In this document: in pieces, positions 44,702 to 52,865 of the stretch
How positions within the stretch are numbered: the stretch's first letter is position 1
Layout: every line of letters begins with the position of its first letter
Origin: Flavobacteriia bacterium 40-80
GTDB taxonomy: Bacteria > Bacteroidota > Bacteroidia > Flavobacteriales_D > Crocinitomicaceae
Assembly (NCBI GenBank): GCA_001899145.1
Contig: MKVF01000010.1
Span: forward strand, 118,477 to 182,476
DNA length: 64,000 nucleotides
Reading direction: 5' to 3'
The notes under the pieces: generated by a model
What the model saw: only the letters and a program-made list of their open reading frames with translations
The model's database searches: none
Told to the model about the DNA's origin: nothing
Translations under genes and position numbers: made by a program

Positions 44702-45847
44702 TTAGAATTTCAAAACACTGTCTGCCGGAATAATCTGAGGTTTGATCTTTGTTCCTTCCGGTACAATTCCGATACCTTCAATAATTAATTTATCGTTGGG
44801 ATTAAGCCCTTCTGTTACCACAAAGAATTTTCCTCCGGGTACCTCTCTGACTTTTACAGGGACTCCGGTCACTGTTTCATCCTTTCCGACGATATATGCC
44901 AGACGCTTGTCCTGCAATTCGGACGTTGCTTTCTGAGGAATGATAATTACATTTTTCAGATGTACGGGAATACGGACAGCCGCGCTGCTACCGGAACGAA
45001 GCATTTTATCGGGATTAGAAAAGCCTGCACGTACATTAAAAGAGCCGGTCATGTTATTAACCAATCCGCTGAACGTTTCAATTTTTCCTGCCTGTGCATA
45101 GGTTTCGCCGTTAGACAGGATCAATGTCACCGGGGGAATTTTATCAATCTTTTCCTGAAAATTCTTTCCTTCAATCGTCTCAAACATTTCCAGCTGCTGC
45201 TTCTCATTGATAGAAAAATAGGCAAACACTTTCGTGATGTTGGAAACAACTGTCAAAGGTAAAGTAGTATTACTGTAAACATAACTTCCTAATTTGTAAG
45301 GGAGCTTTCCTACCACACCGTCAACAGGACTTTTTATGGTAGTATATCCCAGGTTTGTCTGTGCATTTAAAAACGCTGCTTTTGCCTGTTCCAGCTCTGC
45401 TTTTCGCGTGTCCAGCGCCAGCTCCGCGTTGGTCAGCTCATACGTGCTGATAATCCCGTCTTTCACTAACGGTTTTGTCTTTTCCACCTGGATGCGGGCT
45501 GCTTCCACAGCAGTCTTCGCACTTTCCACCCGTGCTGCATACATGTTTACATCCTGGGCAAATTGCGGATTCGAAATCCTGAAAAGCAAATCTCCTTTTT
45601 TCACTTCCTGGCCTTCATCCACATAAATTTTTTCGATGTAACCGTTGATCATCGGGCGTATTTCGATATCTTCAATTCCTGCGAGCGTTGCGGGATACTC
45701 AGAATATAGTTCCGCTTCCTGCTGCTTTAATTCAATCACATTGTAGGTTTGAACAGGTTTTACCGCCGCTTCTTCTTTTCCTTTGCAGGATACAGCTATA
45801 AGAGCGGCTAAGGCAGTTGTAAATAATAAAGTATTAATTGTTCTCAT
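44702..45847 (-). CDS. RND efflux periplasmic adaptor (HlyD/AcrA-type) lipoprotein
   Basis: 381 residues with a lipoprotein signal (lipobox AVSC-K, Cys21). The lipoyl halves are visible in YIEKIYVDEGQEVKKGDLLF and TTIKSPVDGVVGKL, with a coiled-coil hairpin between and a beta-barrel and membrane-proximal domain after. It bridges pump and duct. It overlaps the TetR gene by 4 bases (ATGA) and precedes the RND gene by 13. Confidence 0.93.
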   Translation of the reverse strand: MRTINTLLFTTALAALIAVSCKGKEEAAVKPVQTYNVIELKQQEAELYSEYPATLAGIEDIEIRPMINGYIEKIYVDEGQEVKKGDLLFRISNPQFAQDVNMYAARVESAKTAVEAARIQVEKTKPLVKDGIISTYELTNAELALDTRKAELEQAKAAFLNAQTNLGYTTIKSPVDGVVGKLPYKLGSYVYSNTTLPLTVVSNITKVFAYFSINEKQQLEMFETIEGKNFQEKIDKIPPVTLILSNGETYAQAGKIETFSGLVNNMTGSFNVRAGFSNPDKMLRSGSSAAVRIPVHLKNVIIIPQKATSELQDKRLAYIVGKDETVTGVPVKVREVPGGKFFVVTEGLNPNDKLIIEGIGIVPEGTKIKPQIIPADSVLKF

Positions 45848-46443
45848 TTATTGAAAATTAAATTTTTAATTAACTCTTTTCTTTCCTGTAAAATTTGTTC
45901 AAACTCGTCTTCCGACAAGTCAAAAACATCTTTGAAAATTCCTTTCATGACCAAAGGATACGACACAAGCGAAAAAATATTCAGAACAAAATTGATCGGA
46001 TTGGATCTTCGTATCACACCTCTGTCCATCTGCTCCTGAATCTGTTTAAGGAATTCCCGCATCTCATTTGTAGTCTGAGGTTTGAGAAACAGATTTTCAT
46101 CGATCAGGTTATTGGACCTGATAATATTAAACACTTCAAAATATGGATATTTCCGTTTGAATGTAAAGGTAAAATCAATCAACCGTTCAATTTTCTCTTC
46201 AAAAGGGATGGTTATTCCGGTATAAATCCCGTGCAATCCTTCATGCATTTCTGCAATAATTTCAGCATGTGCAATTCTGACCAGGTTGTCTTTTGAGCGA
46301 AAATAATAATTCACCAAAGTGCGCTGAACTCCGGAAAAATCGGCAATTTCCTGACAGGTTGCCTTGATATTTCCTTCTTCGTAAAACAACTGTTTGGATT
46401 TGGAAATAATCAGCTGTTCCGTTTCGCTTAGTTGACTTGACAT
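45844..46443 (-). CDS. TetR/AcrR family transcriptional regulator
   Basis: 199 residues. The N-terminal helix-turn-helix is at about 8-55 (SKQLFYEEGNIKATCQEIADFSGVQRTLVNYYFRSKDNL). The C-terminal ligand-binding half is divergent, as usual. It leads the efflux operon and overlaps the adaptor gene. A perfect palindrome sits 6 bases upstream of its start, so autorepression and operon repression relieved by a drug-like ligand are likely. Confidence 0.9.
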   Translation of the reverse strand: MSSQLSETEQLIISKSKQLFYEEGNIKATCQEIADFSGVQRTLVNYYFRSKDNLVRIAHAEIIAEMHEGLHGIYTGITIPFEEKIERLIDFTFTFKRKYPYFEVFNIIRSNNLIDENLFLKPQTTNEMREFLKQIQEQMDRGVIRRSNPINFVLNIFSLVSYPLVMKGIFKDVFDLSEDEFEQILQERKELIKNLIFNK

Positions 46444-46449
46444 TTTAGT

Positions 46450-46473
46450 TTGACAATTTTGTCAACAAAAGTA
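46450..46473 (-). promoter_or_regulatory. TetR operator and -7 element of the efflux operon
   Basis: TTGACAA-TT-TTGTCAA (46450-46465) is a 16-bp palindrome located directly downstream of a TACTTTTG box (46473-46466, minus strand), which fits TAnnTTTG. Binding there would cover the transcription start. No TTG at -33 is clear. Confidence 0.65.
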
Positions 46474-46555
46474 AATAAAAGGCATTGGTAGTATTTACCG
46501 TGGAAGAAAAATAAAAAATATTTAACGTTATGGGCGAGTGTGGTTGTTACGATTT

Positions 46556-46616
46556 ACCATAGAGGCACAGAGGACACGAAGGATTACTTCTCTGTGTTAC
46601 TTTGTGGCTCTGTGGT
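46556..46616. repeat. 61-bp palindromic repeat, copy R1
   Basis: Imperfect inverted repeat beginning ACCATAGAGGCACAGAGG and ending CTCTGTGGT. Seven related copies occur between 46556 and 48014. Neighbouring copies are 104 bp apart, separated by a conserved 43-base linker. The first base of the perfect duplication (46566) lies inside this copy. Confidence 0.85.
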
Positions 46617-46659
46617 TATTTCCTGCTAATTATTTTCATCAAATCCCTTATTTCAGTTT

Positions 46660-46720
46660 ACCACAGAGGCACAGAGGACACGAAGGATTACTTCTCTGTG
46701 TTACTTCGTGGCGCTGTGGT
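46660..46720. repeat. 61-bp palindromic repeat, copy R2
   Basis: Begins ACCACAGAGGCACAGAGG and ends CGCTGTGGT. It ends five bases before the stop of the first GxxExxY gene; copy R5 at 47359-47419 is its exact duplicate. Confidence 0.85.
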
Positions 46721-46725
46721 TATTC

Positions 46726-47106
46726 TTATAAATATCCATTCAAAATTCTTTTCACGCCATCTATCACTTTCACACTATTGAAATTAACGAGCAATCCCAA
46801 TTTTAAATCTTTAAGCTTTAAATACGTCAGGAGCTGTGCGGTGTGAATATCAGCAAGTGCTTCTACCGCTTTTACCTCAATAATCACTCTATTTTCTACC
46901 AGAATATCAATTCTGTATCCGACATCTAATTTAACTCCTTTATAAACAACGGGTAAAGCTACCTGTGTTTTTACATCCAAACCCAATTGCCTAAGTTCAT
47001 ATGCCAGGCATGCTTCGTAGCTGCTTTCCAGTAATCCCGGGCCTAATTGTTTATGAACTTCAATAGCTGCACCGATTATTTCTTTTGAAATTTCATTTTC
47101 TGTCAT
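46726..47106 (-). CDS. GxxExxY protein, copy 1
   Basis: 126 residues. The name-giving motif is [17 protein letters not shown], and a PD-(D/E)XK-like core is [21 protein letters not shown]. Related genes occur in many Bacteroidota and Planctomycetota, often near repeats. A nuclease-like fold is likely and function is unproven. Its protein is identical to the second copy at 47425-47805. Confidence 0.88.
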   Translation of the reverse strand: MTENEISKEIIGAAIEVHKQLGPGLLESSYEACLAYELRQLGLDVKTQVALPVVYKGVKLDVGYRIDILVENRVIIEVKAVEALADIHTAQLLTYLKLKDLKLGLLVNFNSVKVIDGVKRILNGYL

Positions 47107-47150
47107 GGAGTAGAAGTGTGTTTTAGTTATTAAAGTAGTTTACTGGTTTT

Positions 47151-47211
47151 ACCACAAAGGCAGAGAGAACACAAAGGGTTATTTCTCTGTGTTACTTTGT
47201 GGCTCTGTGGT
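47151..47211. repeat. 61-bp palindromic repeat, copy R3
   Basis: A diverged copy beginning ACCACAAAGGCAGAGAG and ending CTCTGTGGT, upstream of the first GxxExxY gene. Copy R6 (47850-47910) is its exact duplicate. Confidence 0.85.
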
Positions 47212-47254
47212 TATTTCCTGCTAATTATTTTCATCAAATCCCTTATTTCAGTTT

Positions 47255-47315
47255 ACCACGGAGACACAGAGGACACGAAGGATTACTTCTCTGTGTTACT
47301 TTGTGGCTCTGTGGT
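47255..47315. repeat. 61-bp palindromic repeat, copy R4
   Basis: Begins ACCACGGAGACACAGAGG and ends CTCTGTGGT. It lies at the junction of the two duplicated units, and its right part is shared by both. Confidence 0.85.
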
Positions 47316-47358
47316 TATTTCCTGCTAATTATTTTCATCAAATCCCTTATTTCAGTTT

Positions 47359-47419
47359 ACCACAGAGGCACAGAGGACACGAAGGATTACTTCTCTGTGT
47401 TACTTCGTGGCGCTGTGGT
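47359..47419. repeat. 61-bp palindromic repeat, copy R5
   Basis: Exact duplicate of R2, five bases from the stop of the second GxxExxY gene. Confidence 0.85.
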
Positions 47420-47424
47420 TATTC

Positions 47425-47805
47425 TTATAAATATCCATTCAAAATTCTTTTCACGCCATCTATCACTTTCACACTATTGAAATTAACGAGCAATCCCAAT
47501 TTTAAATCTTTAAGCTTTAAATACGTCAGGAGCTGTGCGGTGTGAATATCAGCAAGTGCTTCTACCGCTTTTACCTCAATAATCACTCTATTTTCTACCA
47601 GAATATCAATTCTGTATCCGACATCTAATTTAACTCCTTTATAAACAACGGGTAAAGCTACCTGTGTTTTTACATCCAAACCCAATTGCCTAAGTTCATA
47701 TGCCAGGCATGCTTCGTAGCTGCTTTCCAGTAATCCCGGGCCTAATTGTTTATGAACTTCAATAGCTGCACCGATTATTTCTTTTGAAATTTCATTTTCT
47801 GTCAT
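47425..47805 (-). CDS. GxxExxY protein, copy 2
   Basis: 126 residues, identical in protein and DNA to the copy at 46726-47106, offset by 699 bases. Same GxxExxY motif and D...E-V-K core. Both copies are intact and have the same upstream sequence, so both could be expressed. Either the duplication is recent or it is maintained by gene conversion. Confidence 0.88.
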   Translation of the reverse strand: MTENEISKEIIGAAIEVHKQLGPGLLESSYEACLAYELRQLGLDVKTQVALPVVYKGVKLDVGYRIDILVENRVIIEVKAVEALADIHTAQLLTYLKLKDLKLGLLVNFNSVKVIDGVKRILNGYL

Positions 47806-47849
47806 GGAGTAGAAGTGTGTTTTAGTTATTAAAGTAGTTTACTGGTTTT

Positions 47850-47910
47850 ACCACAAAGGCAGAGAGAACACAAAGGGTTATTTCTCTGTGTTACTTTGTG
47901 GCTCTGTGGT
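47850..47910. repeat. 61-bp palindromic repeat, copy R6
   Basis: Exact duplicate of R3, 45 bases upstream of the second GxxExxY gene. Confidence 0.85.
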
Positions 47911-47953
47911 TATTTCCTGCTAATTATTTTCATCAAATCCCTTATTTCAGTTT

Positions 47954-48014
47954 ACCACGGAGACACAGAGGACACGAAGGATTACTTCTCTGTGTTACTT
48001 TGTGGCTCTGTGGT
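47954..48014. repeat. 61-bp palindromic repeat, copy R7
   Basis: Duplicate of R4, ending three bases before the stop codon of the PorP-like gene at 48018. The match to R4 stops at 48016. Confidence 0.85.
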
Positions 48015-48017
48015 TAC

Positions 48018-48899
48018 TCAATCTCTTACGATATATCCTAACCGGATTCCCGCGTTAAAATCTGAATAAATAATTGAATGATTAAATGCCAGGCCGACAA
48101 AGAATTGATTCTGACGGATATTGCCTCTATATTCGATATTATACTGGTGTCTCAGCTCATTAAAACGAAAAGCATATTGTGCATATACTTTTTTCATCAC
48201 ACCTAATTCCAGTGCAAGAAAAGTATTCAGATAGTTGATCGGTGTTATAAAAACCGCTGGTTTCAGCTCAATATGGTTTCCTATTGAGAAATTATAGCTG
48301 AAATAGGTATATAAACCTCTCTGGTTCTGGAGCAGAATATCATCCGGGCGGTATTTGGAGGCCAGTAAATGTTTTCCGGAAATTCCTGCTTCGAATCCTT
48401 TTATCAAATAATGAACTCCGAGATCAATGTCAGCAAGCAGCTTTACCCGCTTTTCTTTTTCCAGCTGAATGTAATCAATCCCATTGAATTTCTTCAGGTT
48501 ATAAAAGCTGAAATCACCTCTCAGTCCAAAGCTTAGCTTATGTACATTGCTGAACGGTAGTGTATAGATAACACCTAAACCGACTTCATTGTTAGAAGTA
48601 TAGGAATAGCTCTGATGATTAAAATTATAGGTAAAAACAAAACGGTCCAGCTTGGAAAATGCCTGGTAAGTCAAGCTTGGAGTAACTGTGTTCCCTGTAT
48701 TATTGGTAGCTATTTTCAACATTGTACGGGTATCATACGCATTGATCATCTCCACACTGTCTTTGTGTGTCGGAGAATAGCCCGCATTATAATAATTCGT
48801 TCCCTGGGAAAAGAACATATCATCTATGTTTCTTTGAGATACCGCCGCAGACACCTGAAGCAGAATAACGGTAATATAGAGTAGCTTTTTCATAATCAT
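48018..48899 (-). CDS. PorP/SprF family type IX secretion-associated membrane protein
   Basis: 293 residues with a signal peptide and an outer-membrane beta-barrel pattern. The N-terminal SQRNIDDMFFSQGTNYYNAGYSP and the terminal FNAGIRLGYIV fit PorP/SprF. Such proteins help T9SS attach or export specific partners, often type B sorting-domain proteins. It overlaps the lipase gene by 4 bases, and its stop abuts repeat R7. Confidence 0.82.
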   Translation of the reverse strand: MIMKKLLYITVILLQVSAAVSQRNIDDMFFSQGTNYYNAGYSPTHKDSVEMINAYDTRTMLKIATNNTGNTVTPSLTYQAFSKLDRFVFTYNFNHQSYSYTSNNEVGLGVIYTLPFSNVHKLSFGLRGDFSFYNLKKFNGIDYIQLEKEKRVKLLADIDLGVHYLIKGFEAGISGKHLLASKYRPDDILLQNQRGLYTYFSYNFSIGNHIELKPAVFITPINYLNTFLALELGVMKKVYAQYAFRFNELRHQYNIEYRGNIRQNQFFVGLAFNHSIIYSDFNAGIRLGYIVRD

Positions 48900-50071
48900 T
48901 TCAATAAATCCATTTGATTCTTAGCGTCAATCAGGTATTTCGGGAATACGGTATAGTGAGTAGCTCCGGGATAAGTCGTAAAATGAATATCCGCTCCCAG
49001 CTGAAGCAATCCTTCGTAACAATCTTCCGAATTGAAATAAGGCACAAAATCATCCGCATCGCCATGGTACAGATAAATCTTCCCCTGAGGATTCCACCCG
49101 TTGATCATTGAATTCCGCTCTATTACGCTGTTCATAGCCACATCCGATCCGTCCACGATCTGCTTGATAAAGAAATTATTGAAAATGTCAGCAGGAACAG
49201 TTGATGGCGGATTAAACGCGGAGACCTGATCGTAAACAGAATACGAATAAAACCGGTCATTGGCTCTTTTCAGCTCGGAAAATTTATTCAGTGAGTACAA
49301 TGCCCAGGAATAGATGCTGATTTTATCGTTTGCCGTTTCCTTATTTTCAAAAACAGACCGGATAAACCGCTTAAAGTTATACGGCCCGGAAAGGTTCAGA
49401 CTTGCCACGATCGTAAATGTTCCGGGATAGTTCTGCTCAAAATAGCGATGAGCGGACAAAGACGCTCCTCCGCCTTGCGACCAGCCGGCCAAGAACATAC
49501 GGTTATCATAATAAGCGGATTGAGACTGTATATAGGATTTTACGGCCAGATCTCCGTGATAAATGGATTTGAACAGCTCCGGATAATAAATATACGGATG
49601 TTCTTTATCTCTTGTACGGTTATATCCTACATAATCGGGCATAAAGACTGTATATCCGGCACTTGCCCACGTCAGGCCGACATTTCTTATTTCACCGAAG
49701 CCCACGCTTTGCCCGGTGAATAAGGAAGGTGTGGCTTCATCCATTTTGAACAGCTTCAGCGGAACAACCGTCCCATGATTATACGTCACAAAATGGACCG
49801 TATCTTTCCCCACAGGAACAAACAGCATTCCCGAAGTTTCAATTGTTTTGCCGTCATATTCCGTTGCATAAACAATTTCAATCAATCGGACATCGTACTG
49901 GGCAATGCTGCTGATATCTGCAGAATCTACCAGCTGGACACACTCCGATCGGGAAATTGTTTTCACCTCATTTGTTTCTATCAGTGTTCCGGGCGAAACG
50001 GAAAGGGTTGCTTCTTTTTTACATGCGGTAAAGATCAGCAACAAAAAGGTTACTTTTAAGATGTGTTTCAT
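48896..50071 (-). CDS. Alpha/beta-hydrolase lipoprotein, secretory lipase-like
   Basis: 391 residues with a lipoprotein signal (lipobox IFTAC-K, Cys17). The nucleophile elbow is GWSQGGG, the oxyanion region YNHGTVVPLK, and the catalytic His is in YPGATHYTVFP, with DDFVPY as acid candidate. It resembles secretory lipase/esterases that sit on the cell surface. It forms a two-gene unit with the PorP-like gene, through a 4-base overlap. Confidence 0.85.
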   Translation of the reverse strand: MKHILKVTFLLLIFTACKKEATLSVSPGTLIETNEVKTISRSECVQLVDSADISSIAQYDVRLIEIVYATEYDGKTIETSGMLFVPVGKDTVHFVTYNHGTVVPLKLFKMDEATPSLFTGQSVGFGEIRNVGLTWASAGYTVFMPDYVGYNRTRDKEHPYIYYPELFKSIYHGDLAVKSYIQSQSAYYDNRMFLAGWSQGGGASLSAHRYFEQNYPGTFTIVASLNLSGPYNFKRFIRSVFENKETANDKISIYSWALYSLNKFSELKRANDRFYSYSVYDQVSAFNPPSTVPADIFNNFFIKQIVDGSDVAMNSVIERNSMINGWNPQGKIYLYHGDADDFVPYFNSEDCYEGLLQLGADIHFTTYPGATHYTVFPKYLIDAKNQMDLLK

Positions 50072-50273
50072 GTTTTGGATTTTAGGATAGCAGGACTTTA
50101 AGATATTACGATATTAGGACTTTAAGAGAATAGACATTGGACGTTAGACGTTAGATATTAGACATAAGAGCAAAGATAAAAGACTTCAGGATATAAAGAA
50201 CAAGACTAAAGATGTTAAAATCAGGAAAGCAACAAAATCTGCAATTTGCAATCTGTAATTTGCAATTGACTTT
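50072..50273. other. Low-complexity intergenic stretch
   Basis: About 200 bases of degenerate repeats: several TTAGAC/GACGTTAGA variants and the direct repeat AATTTGCAAT (in GCAATTTGCAATCTGTAATTTGCAATTG-type order). Similar low-complexity strings are common between Bacteroidota genes. No gene is seen. Confidence 0.5.
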
Positions 50274-50612
50274 TTATCCTAACCTGTCTTTCAACAATTT
50301 GATCAGCTCGTCTTTTTCTTTTAAGCGCAGCTCGTACTGTTCAATAAGCTTTTCGGGAATAGTAATGTGATACCCAAAGTTTCCTCCTTTCTGGTTATGA
50401 TTATTAAAAATATTTGGTTGCTCACCATATATCTCTGAAACTTTGGTATCCAGCGCTTTGGACAATATACCGATCTCTTCCGCCAGAAAATTAACTTCCC
50501 CGCTTTCTCTCCTGCTGTATTGCGACTGGCTCATTCCAAGCTCATGCGCTACGGACTCCTGCGAAATGCGTTTCTGCTCCCGTATGTATTTAACCCGTTC
50601 GTGAAGTTTCAT
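50274..50612 (-). CDS. XRE family helix-turn-helix regulator
   Basis: 112 residues. Residues about 5-60 form an HTH_3 domain (IREQKRISQESVAHELGMSQSQYSRRESG), and a C-terminal coiled segment may dimerise. It is divergent from the S8 peptidase gene across a 210-base intergenic region, so it may regulate that gene (inference). Confidence 0.85.
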   Translation of the reverse strand: MKLHERVKYIREQKRISQESVAHELGMSQSQYSRRESGEVNFLAEEIGILSKALDTKVSEIYGEQPNIFNNHNQKGGNFGYHITIPEKLIEQYELRLKEKDELIKLLKDRLG

Positions 50613-50675
50613 GACGAATGTTTTTTGTAAAGGTAAAAATTATGTTGAAATCACATAACATATACCGTAAAAACA

Positions 50676-50706
50676 TTGTTAACTACCTAACAGCGAGGTA
50701 GATTTG
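50676..50706 (+). promoter_or_regulatory. Promoter of the S8 peptidase operon
   Basis: TTG at 50676-50678 and TAGATTTG at 50699-50706 (20-base spacer) match the Bacteroidota consensus. A small hairpin CTACCT/AGGTAG lies in the spacer. The start would be near 50713, giving a leader of about 110 bases. Confidence 0.55.
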
Positions 50707-50822
50707 CAAAAACCGCATAAGCACCATGATCACTTCAGCGGCAGGCAGCGCCAGCTTTTGGCAACAACAAAGGGATCCGCATGACGATGAGCAGCAGCAA
50801 TATGCTTCTAAAATTTTAAAAT

Positions 50823-52865
50823 ATGAAAAAAATTATCTTATCTTCCGTTTTCATTGGTTTTATATTCGTTAACTTTGTTAGAGGTCAGCTGATTGTGGCT
50901 GACAGCGTCTACATTTACGACATGGATGGTGTAAAAGACTGGTACAATGTGCAGAAAGATGTGTTCTGCTTCAGCTTCACGGATAACAGCAAATATACCG
51001 GGCAGTTACCGCCGTGTGTGGACACCATTATTTACTACAGCAATTCGTATTCGCAGTTTAACGAAGTGCATTTTAAAGGTTCGTACGGGACTTCCAGCAG
51101 GATGAGCTTTGTGGATTACATCACTTCTCTGAACCGGTTTAAAACCCTCGCGTACGCGTTAAGCAAAACAACCAATAGCTACGCACACCGTGAGTTTTTT
51201 CAGACAGATGATGTGCTGATGATCACTTTTAACAATCCGTCCTTGTCCTCCGGAGAGATCAGCGCTTTTGCGGATAAATATGAGCTGGAGATGGTATATG
51301 CTCCCGATCCGTCTTTACCGTCCGGAGTCAGCTGGGCTTATTCTTTTAAAATGAAGAAATCGCTCAAAGACAAATACCGTACCTCTGTCGGACTGGCTAA
51401 AACCCTCAATGAACATGAGGTCTCGCTGGTAAAATATGCCGATCCCGATACTTACACCGTGAAGCCGTTATCCTGTGATCCGGTGGATGAGATGAACAGC
51501 TTTTACCAGAATATCAACGGTTCCTGGTTTCTGCATAATGACGGTGGTACTATCTGGCAGGGTAAATCAGGAACAGCCGGTGCGGATGCCCATATCTGCG
51601 ACTGCTGGGGCGAAGGAGCTACCGGCCAGGGAATAAAGATCGGAGTCATTGATCATTATGGCTTTCAGCTTTCACATCCGGATTTCGTGAATGCAAATAT
51701 TCCTTATACGATTAATATGATTGTATCACCTCCAGATACCTTGTTTTCCGATTTTTTGTATAACAACGAGCTGAGCTCCCACTCCATGCAGGTAACCGGC
51801 GTGATTGCTGCTCAGCCCGATAATTTAACAGCCACAGACGGATATGCTGTAGGAGGAGCATACAATGCCACCGTCATACCTTATCTGTGTGGTATTCCGA
51901 AGCCTTTCAATAGCGATGCAAACAGGGAACCCATTAAAAATGCAATACAGAAAGCAGCCACTGATAACTGTGATGTGCTGAACATAAGCTTAAGTATCAG
52001 CACACCGGGTATGCTTTCGTCACAATTATATAATGCAACGATCGGAGGCCGGCCGGATCCGAATAATCCCAGTTTAAAACGCGGAATGGTTGTTGTGGCC
52101 GGAACAGGCAATGATAACCGCCAGTTAGGAACGGTTTCTACACAAAATGTGGTTACTTTCCCTGCTAATCAAAATTATACAATAGGAGTAGGATGGTCCA
52201 ATCCGGACGATTACAGGGCTTCTCCGAATGCTCCGGGCGGCGCATGGGGACTTACTGCAACAGGCTCGGATTATGGAAATTCCACGCTTAACTTCGATGT
52301 CGTTGCTCCGGGAATAATCATCCGCACAACCGATTTAATCAACAGCTCCAGCAACGGATACAAAGTAGAACGGGGTGCATCACTGGCAACTCCGGTTGTT
52401 TCTTCGATTGTGGCAATGATCCTGCAAAAAAGGCCGGATCTGACCTACCAGCAGGTAAAAGAAGTGATCCGGAACGGTGCGGAAAAGGTACATTCCACAG
52501 ACAACGGGGGGATTTATAATTACAACATGGGACAACCCGGTTTTAACGTTGAAATGTTTTACGGAAGAGTCAACTGCTTCAACTCATTAAAGATTGCCGA
52601 AACATTAGGTGTTAAAGAAAACACACGGGAAATAAAAACAATCATACGGGACAATTACGACGGCTCTTTCATCATCACCACTCCGCAAAATCAGGAGCTA
52701 AAGACAGTGGCGGTATATGATCTGTCGGGCAAGCTGCTGACAAAAGAAACAACAAACAAAGAAGCTGCCTTTAAAGTAGATTTAAGTAACTACGGAAAAG
52801 GAATGTACCTGCTTAAAATATATGATGCTGCCGGGAACAGCTTCACAACAAAACTGATGCGGTAA
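50823..52865 (+). CDS. S8 subtilisin-family peptidase with T9SS type A sorting domain
   Basis: 680 residues with signal peptide (ends near VRGQ). The catalytic triad lies in IGVIDHYGFQLSHPDF (Asp), NELSSHSMQVTGVIAAQ (His) and GASLATPVVSSIVAMI (Ser). The last 75 residues are a type A C-terminal sorting domain (VAVYDLSGKLL, NYGKGMYLLKIYD, FTTKLMR). It is therefore exported by T9SS and probably anchored on the surface. The next gene starts right after its stop. Confidence 0.9.
   Translation: MKKIILSSVFIGFIFVNFVRGQLIVADSVYIYDMDGVKDWYNVQKDVFCFSFTDNSKYTGQLPPCVDTIIYYSNSYSQFNEVHFKGSYGTSSRMSFVDYITSLNRFKTLAYALSKTTNSYAHREFFQTDDVLMITFNNPSLSSGEISAFADKYELEMVYAPDPSLPSGVSWAYSFKMKKSLKDKYRTSVGLAKTLNEHEVSLVKYADPDTYTVKPLSCDPVDEMNSFYQNINGSWFLHNDGGTIWQGKSGTAGADAHICDCWGEGATGQGIKIGVIDHYGFQLSHPDFVNANIPYTINMIVSPPDTLFSDFLYNNELSSHSMQVTGVIAAQPDNLTATDGYAVGGAYNATVIPYLCGIPKPFNSDANREPIKNAIQKAATDNCDVLNISLSISTPGMLSSQLYNATIGGRPDPNNPSLKRGMVVVAGTGNDNRQLGTVSTQNVVTFPANQNYTIGVGWSNPDDYRASPNAPGGAWGLTATGSDYGNSTLNFDVVAPGIIIRTTDLINSSSNGYKVERGASLATPVVSSIVAMILQKRPDLTYQQVKEVIRNGAEKVHSTDNGGIYNYNMGQPGFNVEMFYGRVNCFNSLKIAETLGVKENTREIKTIIRDNYDGSFIITTPQNQELKTVAVYDLSGKLLTKETTNKEAAFKVDLSNYGKGMYLLKIYDAAGNSFTTKLMR

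Larger units (their letters stand above)
46566..48016. repeat. Tandem perfect duplication (699-bp unit) around GxxExxY
   Basis: Positions 46566-47317 and 47265-48016 are identical as far as can be read by eye (752 bases, offset 699), so two full units and a shared partial third are present. Each unit holds one GxxExxY gene and the palindromes. The identity, with no silent change, indicates a recent unequal exchange between flanking palindromes. Confidence 0.9.

Noticed and set aside
46538..46846. Plus-strand ORFs in the repeat region (46538-46846, 47199-47480, 47303-47545)
   Set aside because: They are translations of the palindromic repeats and of the antisense of GxxExxY; they share the same repeated peptide and have no independent support.
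46556..47106. Insertion sequence with GxxExxY as transposase
   Set aside because: There are no DDE or HUH motifs, no terminal inverted repeats at the unit ends beyond the dispersed palindromes, and no target-site duplication seen.
46556..48014. CRISPR-like array (61-bp repeats with 43-bp linkers)
   Set aside because: The linkers between repeats are themselves nearly identical, copies are palindromic and diverged, and no cas gene is present.
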